Assembly: GCA_012729335.1 (NCBI GenBank)
Contig: JAAYDJ010000036.1
Span: 62,001 to 126,000, forward strand
Direction of reading: 5' to 3'
Source of the DNA: Bacteroidales bacterium
Lineage (GTDB): Bacteria > Bacteroidota > Bacteroidia > Bacteroidales > Prolixibacteraceae
DNA: 64,000 nucleotides
Position numbers and translations under genes: made by a program. This document shows positions 27,635 through 36,363 of the stretch, piece by piece (the first letter of the stretch is position 1; each line of letters opens with the position of its first letter). Under the pieces are notes generated by a model. The model was not told the DNA's origin. It saw only the letters and a program-made list of their open reading frames with translations, and did not search any database.

Positions 27635-28228
27635 GTGATCGGCAGAGACCAGAAACTTGCGTTGAAGAACGGGGAACCTGAAGCCTTCAGGCTTCTTTTC
27701 GGAATACTGTACCCCCGTATGAAAGGGTACTGCCGGCTTTTTATTCACGAACAAAACCAGGTGGAAGACCTCATCCAGGAGGTATTTCTCACCCTCTGGG
27801 AAAAACGGGGCTCCATCGATCCTGAAAAGAGCCTCGAAAGCCTGGTGTTCGTTTCGCTCCGTAACCGCTGCCTGAATCACCTGAAAGCCTCCCGAATGAG
27901 GGACGGGAACCTGGAGGTCTCACAACTCCGCGTCAACGAATTGCAATACCTCTATCATCTTGACTTTCTCGATAAGGAAGAGAGAAGTCTGGAGGAGGAG
28001 CTGGCGGTGGCCTTTCACCAGGCCGTGGACGCCCTTCCTCCGCGGATGAAACAGGTGTTTATGCTTTGTAAAATGGAAGGACGCCGGCAAAAAGAGGTGG
28101 CCGAAGAACTGGGAATTACCGTCAAAGCCGTGGAAAAACAGATCGCCGAAGCCAAAGAACGCATCACCCGGCAACTCTCACGGCAGTATCCCCTGCTCGC
28201 CTTCCTCATCCCCCTGCTCCTGAACTGA
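27635..28228 (+). CDS. ECF-type RNA polymerase sigma factor
   Basis: Sigma-70 region 2 is present (FRLLFGILYPRMKGYCRLFI, then VEDLIQEVFLTLWEKR) and region 4 (ALPPRMKQVFMLCKMEGRRQKEVAEELGI, a helix-turn-helix). I start at GTG 27635, giving 197 residues, because the DNA upstream is AT-rich and contains a promoter-like TATTTTCG at about 27606; an ATG at 27563 would give 221 residues. It is followed by a FecR anti-sigma gene and a SusC with an STN domain, the set used in carbohydrate-sensing trans-envelope switches. It probably activates the downstream SusC operon. The C-terminus is hydrophobic (LLAFLIPLLLN), which is somewhat unusual. Confidence 0.9.
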   Translation: MIGRDQKLALKNGEPEAFRLLFGILYPRMKGYCRLFIHEQNQVEDLIQEVFLTLWEKRGSIDPEKSLESLVFVSLRNRCLNHLKASRMRDGNLEVSQLRVNELQYLYHLDFLDKEERSLEEELAVAFHQAVDALPPRMKQVFMLCKMEGRRQKEVAEELGITVKAVEKQIAEAKERITRQLSRQYPLLAFLIPLLLN

Positions 28229-28424
28229 ATTCCGGCATACGAACTGAATTCCGGCGGACAAACCTGACACCATCCCTTTTCCCCGGAGTCTCCGCCCGCA
28301 ACCAAAGATATTCACAGCAAGTCCCAAAAAGGAACATTCCTGACCACCCGGGAAAGTCAAAAAAAAAAAGAGAATTCAGGGTAGGGTTTTCTCCGGTCAA
28401 TTTGTACTCCTGATATAGAAACCT

Positions 28425-29426
28425 ATGGAAGACATTATCAACAAATATCTTGAGGATACGGCCACCGATTCCGAAAAGAAGGAGTTGCTGGCCTGGCTCA
28501 GGAACAGGGAAAACCGGAAAGCGTTTTTTTTTCATAGATCAGTTTGGGAAAAACGACTGGGGGGTAGCCGGATTCCTGCCGCAGGTGGGGAGACCTGGCA
28601 GCGTATCCAGTCGGGTTTGTTGGAGAGAAGTTGTGAAGGATGGCAGAAATCAAGGAGGCTCACGCAGTTTCTGAGATACGCTGCCATCTTTTTCTTTCTC
28701 ACCACGTTGGGTTTCTCTATGTTATGGATTGTACAGGGACGTCATTCGGGGAATGAAACGGAGACCCGGGTCATGGCCGACCAGGGGCAGATTTCGCGGG
28801 CCGGGCTGCCCGATGGCACACAGGTATGGATCAATTCAGGTTCGGCCATCAGCTATGATGGTGATTTCGGGATCAAAAACAGAGAAGTGCGTCTGACGGG
28901 GGAGGCCTATTTCGAAGCCCAAAAGGGCAACCGCCATCCCCTTGTGGTGAATTGCGGGGAGCTTCTGGTCAGGGTAACGGGCACCCGGTTTAATGTCAGC
29001 GCCCTGCCCGGCAGCCCGAACATCGAAGTGGTGCTCGAGGAAGGTTCCGTGGAACTGCTCAGGGAGCAGAACGCCACCTTCCATTACACCCTGAAACCCG
29101 GGGAAATGGCCTCCTTCGACCTGACCCGCAAGAAAATGACGGTCACCACCGTGAATACCCGCCGCATCACCTCCTGGAAAGAAGGGATCATCAACATATA
29201 TGACCAGACCCTGGAAGAGGTGGTCCTGAAACTCAGAAGCCGCTACAACCAGGAATTCGTGGTTGACCCCGGGGTGAAGGAGTATCACTATACGTTCTCG
29301 ATCAGCAAGGAATCACTCCAGGAGATCATCGCCCTGATCGAGAAGATTACCCCCGTAAAAGCCGTCCAGGAAGGAAATGTGATCACTTTCGGGCCAAAAA
29401 AGCAGGGACCTGGCAGGGGTAAGTGA
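28425..29426 (+). CDS. FecR-type anti-sigma factor
   Basis: 333 residues: a cytoplasmic N-terminal domain that should bind the sigma factor, one membrane segment (about 83-105, FLRYAAIFFFLTTLGFSML), then the periplasmic FecR beta domain (LPDGTQVWINSGSAISYDGDF, LTGEAYFEAQKG, VRVTGTRFNVSAL) and a C-terminal domain of the DUF4974 type (LEEVVLKLRSRYN) that contacts the STN domain of the receptor. It lies 196 bp after the sigma gene and 95 bp before SusC. The gap before it holds a direct repeat and an 11-A tract. Confidence 0.93.
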   Translation: MEDIINKYLEDTATDSEKKELLAWLRNRENRKAFFFHRSVWEKRLGGSRIPAAGGETWQRIQSGLLERSCEGWQKSRRLTQFLRYAAIFFFLTTLGFSMLWIVQGRHSGNETETRVMADQGQISRAGLPDGTQVWINSGSAISYDGDFGIKNREVRLTGEAYFEAQKGNRHPLVVNCGELLVRVTGTRFNVSALPGSPNIEVVLEEGSVELLREQNATFHYTLKPGEMASFDLTRKKMTVTTVNTRRITSWKEGIINIYDQTLEEVVLKLRSRYNQEFVVDPGVKEYHYTFSISKESLQEIIALIEKITPVKAVQEGNVITFGPKKQGPGRGK

Positions 29427-29521
29427 ACCAAAAAGCCGGAAAGTGCTGCAACACTTCCCGGCCCGATACTTACCATCTGCCGATGATAAATAGATTTATT
29501 GACCTAAAATCATGTAAAACT

Positions 29522-32500
29522 ATGAAAAATTTCAAGTGGAAAGGGAGGGGATTGCCTCCGTACAGCAACAAATGGTTTAAAGTTATGAAACTGACGATTT
29601 TCTTTATGTTTCTTGGGCTGATGCAATTGTCGGCCAGTGTGTACAGCCAGAACACCCGGCTTACCCTCGATGTGAAAAATGCCAGTGTAATTGATGTTCT
29701 GGAGGAGATCGAGGAGCAGACCGAGTTCCGGTTTGCCTACAGTTCGCAGTATATTGACCTGAACCGACGGGTGACGGTGGCTGTCGATAAAAAGAGCATC
29801 CAGGAGACCCTGCACCAGGTATTTGATGAAGCAGGGGTGACCTTTACGGTGACCGACCGGCAGATCCTGCTTTACCCGGGGAAGATGGTCTCTGAGTCGG
29901 TCTCTGGGCAGCAGCCGGTGGTGGTTTCCGGAACGGTGACCGATTCGCGGGGAGGGGCACTTCCGGGGGTGACCGTGGTCATCCGCGGAACCACCACGGG
30001 AACCATCACCGATTTTGACGGCAACTACAGCCTGTCGAATGTCCCCGACAACGGCGTGCTGGTCTTTTCATTTGTGGGGATGAAACCCCAGGAGATTCCG
30101 GTAGCGGGGAAAACCTCGTTGAATGTCACCCTCGAGGAGCTGATCTTTGGTGTGGACGAGGTGGTGGTGACGGCCCTTGGCATCAAAAGGGAGGAGAAAG
30201 CCCTGGGATATGCCGTGCAGGCCGTTTCCGGAGAGGGGTTGCAGACCGTCAAAGGCATAGATGTGGGGACTTCACTGACCGGGAAAGTGGCCGGTATGCT
30301 GGTGAAAAACAGTCCCGAGTTCACTGCGGAGCCTGTGATTGAGATCCGCGGGGAAAACCCCCTGTTGGTCATCGACGGAGTACCTTACGGCAACATGAGC
30401 CTGCGGGATATCCCCTCTGACGATATTGAAAGCATCAGTGTGCTGAAGGGAGCCACAGCCTCTGCTTTGTACGGATATCGCGGAGCCAGCGGAGCCATTA
30501 TGGTCACCACCTACCGAGGTAGCAGCAACAAGGGCTTCTCGGTTTCTGCCAACAGCAGTACCATGTTCACCGCAGGCTACCTGGCCATCCCTGAACTCCA
30601 GTCCACCTACGGAAGAGTCCTGAAAACCAATCCCGACGGCTCCTTACAGTATGTGCAGTCGGCCGATGGCTCCTGGGGAGCCCCTATGGAAGGACAGACC
30701 GTCATTCAGTGGGATCCGGTTTCAAAATCCATGAAACCCATGCCTTATCTGCCTATCGGAAAGGACAACTTCCGCAACTTCCTGGAACAGGGCTATATTT
30801 TGAACAACAATGTCAACCTGGTCCAGCAGGGTGAATTGGGAAGCCTTCGCTCTTCAGTCTCCTGGGTACAGAACAAAGGCCAATATCCCAACTCCAAATT
30901 TGATAAAATCACCTATTCCATCGGCGGCGAGATGAAACTGAATAAGTTCACTCTTGCATCCAATGCAAGCTACAACAAACATTTCTCTCCCAATAAAGGT
31001 TTCAGCGGGTATACCGGATATGATCCCATGTACAGCCTTCTGATCTGGTCGGCAACCGATTGGGACATCCGTCAGTACAAAGACTACTGGGTGGTACCCA
31101 ATGAGGTACAGAACAGTAGCTACACCGCAGGGAACAACAACCCCTATTTTGACAGGTATGAAAGAACACACTCTGTCAACAAGGACATTTTTAATGGAAC
31201 ACTTTCGGCCAACTATGATTTTCTCTCGTGGCTGAAAGGTACCCTGCGGGTGGGTTACGACACTTACAGTGACAGACAGGACATACAGGTTTCCAAGGGT
31301 TCATTCCAGGGGGCTGGCAGCGCCAGAATGATTCCAAACGGAACTGAAGTATGGGGTGAATCACAAAAAGGCTCCTATAACCTGGGATTAAGCCGGGGAT
31401 TCAGTATAAACAATGACCTGATCTTTACCGGGAATCATGCTTTCGGTGATTTTACAGTCGACGGCCTGGCTGGGGGATCGCTCTTTTACGGACAGGATGA
31501 GGGAATCGAAACCCGCACCCGAGGGGGGCTTTCCATACCCGGGTTTTATTCCCTCAAGGCGTCTGTTGATCCGGTGCTGGTAGCTTCCATGTTATATCGC
31601 AGACAGGTGAACAGCTTATACGGCCGCCTGGGCGTATCCTGGAAAAACTTCATCTTTGCGGAGGCGACCCTGCGTAACGACTGGGTATCCACCCTTCCAG
31701 AGACCACCCGGTCCTATTCCTATCCTTCGGTATCAGGAAGCCTGATCCTTTCGGAACTGCTGCCATCCACCAATTGGCTCTCCCTCTGGAAACTGAGGGG
31801 ATCCTGGGTAACTGTCAAGAATCCCGCAGCGATCTATGCCATCAATTCGGTTTTCTCCATTACCAACAATGCATGGAGTACACTCAGTTCGGCCAAACTC
31901 CCCACCACCATCAGGGGTACCGATGTGCTTCCCGAAGCTTCCGAAACCTTTGAAATAGGTACCGTAGCCAATTTCTTTAAAAACAGAGCTTCAGTCGATG
32001 TAACCTACTACAGCAAAAGGATGTACGACTTCCTGAAATCAACGGGAATCAGCTCTGCATCAGGGTACTCCAACAACTACATCAATATCGACGAGGAGAT
32101 CACCCGCAGGGGTGTGGAATTGACCCTGAACGGCACCCCGGTAAAAACCAATGATGTGAAATGGGATATTTCGGTGAACTGGTCAAAATTTGCCCGTTAC
32201 TTCACCCAACTAGATTCTCTCTACTCAGCCGACAGGTTGTGGGTAAAAGAGGGAGAAAGGGCTGATCCCTACGTTCTCCGTGATTTCCTGAAAGACCCCA
32301 ACGGGAACATCATTCACAACACCAGCGGACTTCCCCTCTTTGCCAGTTACGACTCCAAGTACGGAAACGCCGATCCCGACTGGATCTGGGGATTCAGCAC
32401 CTCACTAAATTATAAAAACTTGGTTCTCAGCGCATCCCTCGACGGAAGGGTGGGAGGTCTGGCCCAGTCACTCACCGAAATGTACATGTGGAGATCGGGA

Positions 32501-32962
32501 GGTCATCCCAACTCCCTGACCCCGGAACGCTACCTTGATGCCACACAGGGAGGAAAGAACTATATTGGCCAGGGGGTTAAAGTCGTTTCCGGAACGGTGA
32601 CCTACGACACTTATGGCAGAATCACCAACGATACCAGGACATTCGCCCCCAACGATGTGGCCACCACCTATAAATCCTATATCGAAGCCCTTCACAAAGG
32701 GACTGCCTGGGGAGGCGCCCCCTCACCCACCGAAGCCTATGAGACCACTTTCCTGAAAATCAGGGAAATGTCGCTCACCTGGTTCCTGCCCGACAAAATC
32801 TCTTCCAAGATCGGGGCAAGAGATGTCTCCTTGTCTGCCGTAGGGCAAAACCTGTTCTATTGGGCAAAGCAATTCAAGTATTCAGACATCGACGGAGGTT
32901 CTGAGAACTTTATCGATCCTTCGCAGAGATATATCGGTTTGAATGTAAAACTGAACTTCTGA
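29522..32962 (+). CDS. SusC-like TonB-dependent outer-membrane transporter with STN domain
   Basis: About 1146 residues from ATG 29522. Order: N-terminal region with a hydrophobic signal (MKLTIFFMFLGLMQLSAS), STN signalling domain (about 45-118), carboxypeptidase-like beta sandwich (about 133-215, GVTVVIRGTTTGTITDFDGNY), a Ton-box-like segment DEVVVTALGIKREEK, plug (GKVAGMLVKN, VIDGVPYG, GASGAIMVTTY), and a 22-strand barrel ending in YIGLNVKLNF. It imports oligosaccharides with the SusD partner encoded 48 bp downstream. The STN domain touches FecR, so transport probably also signals to the ECF sigma. A frame open upstream to 29423 lacks a signal and overlaps fecR; I did not use it. Confidence 0.95.
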   Translation: MKNFKWKGRGLPPYSNKWFKVMKLTIFFMFLGLMQLSASVYSQNTRLTLDVKNASVIDVLEEIEEQTEFRFAYSSQYIDLNRRVTVAVDKKSIQETLHQVFDEAGVTFTVTDRQILLYPGKMVSESVSGQQPVVVSGTVTDSRGGALPGVTVVIRGTTTGTITDFDGNYSLSNVPDNGVLVFSFVGMKPQEIPVAGKTSLNVTLEELIFGVDEVVVTALGIKREEKALGYAVQAVSGEGLQTVKGIDVGTSLTGKVAGMLVKNSPEFTAEPVIEIRGENPLLVIDGVPYGNMSLRDIPSDDIESISVLKGATASALYGYRGASGAIMVTTYRGSSNKGFSVSANSSTMFTAGYLAIPELQSTYGRVLKTNPDGSLQYVQSADGSWGAPMEGQTVIQWDPVSKSMKPMPYLPIGKDNFRNFLEQGYILNNNVNLVQQGELGSLRSSVSWVQNKGQYPNSKFDKITYSIGGEMKLNKFTLASNASYNKHFSPNKGFSGYTGYDPMYSLLIWSATDWDIRQYKDYWVVPNEVQNSSYTAGNNNPYFDRYERTHSVNKDIFNGTLSANYDFLSWLKGTLRVGYDTYSDRQDIQVSKGSFQGAGSARMIPNGTEVWGESQKGSYNLGLSRGFSINNDLIFTGNHAFGDFTVDGLAGGSLFYGQDEGIETRTRGGLSIPGFYSLKASVDPVLVASMLYRRQVNSLYGRLGVSWKNFIFAEATLRNDWVSTLPETTRSYSYPSVSGSLILSELLPSTNWLSLWKLRGSWVTVKNPAAIYAINSVFSITNNAWSTLSSAKLPTTIRGTDVLPEASETFEIGTVANFFKNRASVDVTYYSKRMYDFLKSTGISSASGYSNNYINIDEEITRRGVELTLNGTPVKTNDVKWDISVNWSKFARYFTQLDSLYSADRLWVKEGERADPYVLRDFLKDPNGNIIHNTSGLPLFASYDSKYGNADPDWIWGFSTSLNYKNLVLSASLDGRVGGLAQSLTEMYMWRSGGHPNSLTPERYLDATQGGKNYIGQGVKVVSGTVTYDTYGRITNDTRTFAPNDVATTYKSYIEALHKGTAWGGAPSPTEAYETTFLKIREMSLTWFLPDKISSKIGARDVSLSAVGQNLFYWAKQFKYSDIDGGSENFIDPSQRYIGLNVKLNF

Positions 32963-33010
32963 TCCACCATTACGCTTTGAATAAAGTATAACTGTTTAAA
33001 AAAGAACAAA

Positions 33011-34540
33011 ATGAAAAATCTCAATAAAATCATAAGCGCAGGGTTGGTTCTCGTGTTTTTCTTTCTGACAGGTTGTGAGAAATTTGAAGAGATCAACACC
33101 AATCCCGATACCATCACCCGGTCAAGTGCCGCCATGATCTGTACCGGAGTCATCCTTGACAACATCAAGTTTAACGGCAGGGATGCCCATGCTTTCATGC
33201 AGCCCAACGCCCTCTCGAAATATCTGGGGTATGCCAATCAGAGCCAGATGCCCTCACAGTACAACAAACTGGATGCAACAGGTTTCGGCGGAATGACCAT
33301 GCTTCCCAACATCGACAAAATGGTGGAGTATGCCGAAGGGACCGTCATGGAGAACTCCTACAGGGGCATTGCCAAGTTCATGCGCGCCTGGATGTTCTGG
33401 CGCCTGACCATGCAGGTCGGCGACATCCCTTACAGTGATACCAATCAGGGGGATGAAGGCAACTACCGGCCCAAATACGACAGCCAGGAAAGCGTGATGA
33501 TTGCCATCCTGAACGAACTGAAAGAAGCCGACGACTATTTCTCCAAAGGGGTGACCTTCAATGGAGATCCCACGCCTTATGCCGGCAATCCAGACAAATG
33601 GAGGCGGGCTACCAACGCTTTTGCCCTGAAGGTGCTCATCAGCCTGAGCAAAAAAGCCGACGTCGCCTCCCTCGATGTGAAAAACCGTTTTGCAGCCATC
33701 GTGTCAGGCGGTCATCTCCTGGAATCCTCCACCGGTTTCCTGGGACTCAACTACAATGCCACCAACATGCACCCGATGTCGGGCACCAATGACCTCTTTA
33801 CCAGCCGCACCGACATCAGTTCCCTGCTGATCGACAACCTGAAGCTCCTCAACGACCGCCGGCTCTTTTATTTCGCCGATCCTGCCGCTGCAAAACTCGC
33901 TGCCGGGATCCCCGAAAACGATATGGCCGCCTATGTGGGCGCCGACGTCTCCATCAGCTATGACGAACTCACGGCTGAACATCTCAAAGGCAATTATTCC
34001 CTGCTCAACTCCCGTTACCTCAAGGAAGCCACTTCAGAGCCTCGGATGATGCTCACCTATGCCGAGCAGCAGCTGATCCTGGCTGAAGCACGGATACTGG
34101 GGTGGATCACCTCCGGAAATGCCAAAGATTACTACGAATCGGGAGTATTGTCGGCCCTGCAAGCCATTGGTATCACCAAAGCAAGTTATGCCCACGGTAA
34201 ACCCATCGATCTGGCCTACCTCAACGGATATTTTACCGGAGAGGCAGCCTTTAAGGAAAACCCCGCTGACCAGCTGAAACAAATCTGGATGCAGAAATAC
34301 ATCCTCAACTTCATGCAGGATGCCGAATCAAGCTATTTCGAATTCCGGCGTACCAACTATCCCCCCTTCCCTCTTAATCCTGCAACCAACCTGAATGAGA
34401 ACAACCCCAACGGGTTCCCCATGCGGTGGCTCTACCCGGGATCGGAAACCAACTACAACAGGGAAAACCTTATAGAGGCCCTCAACAGGCAGTACGAAGG
34501 ATACGATGAAGTGAACAAACTGATGTGGATTTTAAAATAA
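33011..34540 (+). CDS. SusD/RagB-like nutrient-binding lipoprotein (SusD-like_2 type)
   Basis: A 509-residue outer-membrane lipoprotein; the signal ends in FLTGC (C22), followed by EKFEEINTNPD, the hallmark of the SusD-like_2 (PF12771) group. The helical TPR-like scaffold continues with GIAKFMRAWMFWRLTMQVGDIPYSD and ends with PFPLNPATNLNENNPNGFPMRWLYPGSE. It forms a lid on SusC and binds the polysaccharide. The spacing is 48 bp from SusC, and a strong terminator follows at 34553, so the SusC-SusD transcript may end here. Confidence 0.95.
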   Translation: MKNLNKIISAGLVLVFFFLTGCEKFEEINTNPDTITRSSAAMICTGVILDNIKFNGRDAHAFMQPNALSKYLGYANQSQMPSQYNKLDATGFGGMTMLPNIDKMVEYAEGTVMENSYRGIAKFMRAWMFWRLTMQVGDIPYSDTNQGDEGNYRPKYDSQESVMIAILNELKEADDYFSKGVTFNGDPTPYAGNPDKWRRATNAFALKVLISLSKKADVASLDVKNRFAAIVSGGHLLESSTGFLGLNYNATNMHPMSGTNDLFTSRTDISSLLIDNLKLLNDRRLFYFADPAAAKLAAGIPENDMAAYVGADVSISYDELTAEHLKGNYSLLNSRYLKEATSEPRMMLTYAEQQLILAEARILGWITSGNAKDYYESGVLSALQAIGITKASYAHGKPIDLAYLNGYFTGEAAFKENPADQLKQIWMQKYILNFMQDAESSYFEFRRTNYPPFPLNPATNLNENNPNGFPMRWLYPGSETNYNRENLIEALNRQYEGYDEVNKLMWILK

Positions 34541-34552
34541 TTCGTTGAAAGT

Positions 34553-34585
34553 GTGAGCCGGAAACAATTTCCGGCTCACCTTATT
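34553..34585 (+). terminator. Hairpin terminator after SusD
   Basis: A perfect 12-bp stem (34553-34564 and 34568-34579) with a 3-nt loop, then CTTATTTCT. It starts 13 bp after the SusD stop. The T-tract is weak, so it may only reduce read-through into the downstream hydrolases. Confidence 0.8.
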
Positions 34586-34612
34586 TCTACACCTCACCGG
34601 CCATAATCCACC

Positions 34613-36238
34613 ATGCCCTTCTCCACCCGCCATTCTCTTCTTCGCAGGTTCCAGGTCACCCTCCTGATGTGGTGTCTGGTTTTCAACCTGATGGCGCAGA
34701 ATGTCGCCTGGGACAATACACGGGACAAGAGATGGCCTGCAGGGTTTACGCAGGGGGAGATTCCGTCCTCTGTCGACACCACCTTACAAAAAGCCTGGTT
34801 TTACGCAGCCTGCGGAGAGACCCCCCGTCCTTTGCTGGTATCGCTTCACACCTGGAGCGGGGACTACACGCAGGAAGATCCCCTGGCCGCGGAGGCCATG
34901 CTGCACAACTGGAATTACATCCATCCCGATTTCCGGGGAGCCAACAACCACCCGGGGGCATGCGGCAGCCCGCTGACCATCGCCGACATGGCCGATGCCA
35001 TCCGTTATGCCAGGGACCACTCCCCGGCAGGCACTGCGGAAATCCATGTGGCCGGGGTTTCCGGAGGAGGCCATGCCGCCCTGATGGCTTTTCTGCAGCT
35101 CCCCGTAGAAGTGGCCAGTTTCAGCGCCTGGGTTCCCGTTACCGACCTGGAAGCCTGGTACCATGAATCCCTGGCCCGGAAAAACAGGTATGCCGTTGAT
35201 GTACTGCGCTGCACCTCCCACGGGGATACCCTCGGCATCACGGAGGCACACAGCAGATCTCCCCTCTTTGCCCCCATAAAGGTGGAACGGAAGGGCAAAA
35301 CCACCCTAAGGATCTATGCCGGCATCCATGATGGGTATACCGGTTCGGTGCCCATCTCCCATGCCGTGACCTTTTTTAACCGCATGGCCCGGGAATGGCA
35401 TCCTTCCAACCGGAAACTGCCTGTGACCCCCGATCTGCTGCTGAAGCTGGTCACCAGCAGGACCCACAGCCAACCTGAAACCCTCCTCACCCTGGCAAAC
35501 CGGAAAGTACACCTTCTCAGGGAAGCTCCCGGTCTGTCACTGACCCTCTTCGAAGGAACCCATGAGATGCTGGTACCCCAGGCCTTCTCCCTGATTCCGG
35601 CACAGGGACAGGATTACCGGCTGAACCGGACCATCCTGACCATCGGCGACTCCAACGGTGCCGCCATCAACGGATGGCCCCGCCAACTCAGCGCCCTGCT
35701 TCCCTGGTCACGCATCATTAACCTCTCTGTTTCAGGAAATACCATCGGGTTCGACAACCTGGGCCGGCACGCCCTGAATACCCTGCGCAACCTGAATCAG
35801 TACCTCGATTCAGCAATCACCCTCACCGGCGGGAACCAGGGTCCTGACTGCATCATCTTCGGACTGGGGACCAACGATGCCAAGCAGGTTTTTGCCGACA
35901 GTACCCAGGTGGCGGGAGATAATATGGAACTGCTGCTTCACAGTACGAAAAGCTGGTTCCGGGAGAAAGGAGTTCCCATCCCCCGGCTTATTGTACTCAC
36001 GCCACCGCCCATGGAGGAACATCTTGCCGACCATGCAAAATATGGCGGTGGAAACCAAAGGATTTCAACGCTGAACAGATTCCTGAAAAGAGCGGCCCAC
36101 AAACAAGGGGCCCATATCATCGATATCCATGCTCTCTTCCCCGGAAACACACCGGGGCATACTACCGACGGGGTGCACCTGACGGGGGAAGCGCAACTGC
36201 GTGTGGCCCAGGAAATCATCGCCACCCTGATGCATTGA
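34613..36238 (+). CDS. Two-domain esterase: alpha/beta hydrolase fused to SGNH hydrolase
   Basis: 541 residues with a signal peptide (VTLLMWCLVFNLMAQ), so periplasmic or surface. Residues about 45-325 form an alpha/beta hydrolase of the prolyl oligopeptidase-like type: nucleophile S150 in GVSGGGHAA, GIHDGYTGSVPI around the acid, and EGTHEM with the His. Residues about 340-541 form an SGNH hydrolase: S347 in TIGDSNGA, SVSGNTIGF, GLGTNDAK, and D519/H522 in TDGVHL. Both active sites look intact, so one protein may remove two kinds of ester from the same glycan. It opens the hydrolase part of the PUL after the SusD terminator. The order of substrates is not known. Confidence 0.85.
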   Translation: MPFSTRHSLLRRFQVTLLMWCLVFNLMAQNVAWDNTRDKRWPAGFTQGEIPSSVDTTLQKAWFYAACGETPRPLLVSLHTWSGDYTQEDPLAAEAMLHNWNYIHPDFRGANNHPGACGSPLTIADMADAIRYARDHSPAGTAEIHVAGVSGGGHAALMAFLQLPVEVASFSAWVPVTDLEAWYHESLARKNRYAVDVLRCTSHGDTLGITEAHSRSPLFAPIKVERKGKTTLRIYAGIHDGYTGSVPISHAVTFFNRMAREWHPSNRKLPVTPDLLLKLVTSRTHSQPETLLTLANRKVHLLREAPGLSLTLFEGTHEMLVPQAFSLIPAQGQDYRLNRTILTIGDSNGAAINGWPRQLSALLPWSRIINLSVSGNTIGFDNLGRHALNTLRNLNQYLDSAITLTGGNQGPDCIIFGLGTNDAKQVFADSTQVAGDNMELLLHSTKSWFREKGVPIPRLIVLTPPPMEEHLADHAKYGGGNQRISTLNRFLKRAAHKQGAHIIDIHALFPGNTPGHTTDGVHLTGEAQLRVAQEIIATLMH

Positions 36239-36363
36239 GATGTCACAGGTCCCCTGATAAGCTGAGGTTTTCCTCAGAAACAACAGGCCACGATGGCAGG
36301 AGCAGAAACAAACTTCCGGTTCCGGAAGATGCTCCTCATGTCACAAAACCAAGGAAAAAAGAT

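Noticed and set aside
36235-36363. Extended N-terminus of the GH31 gene
   Set aside because: The extra 43 residues are basic and lack a signal; a lipoprotein signal starts at ATG 36364.
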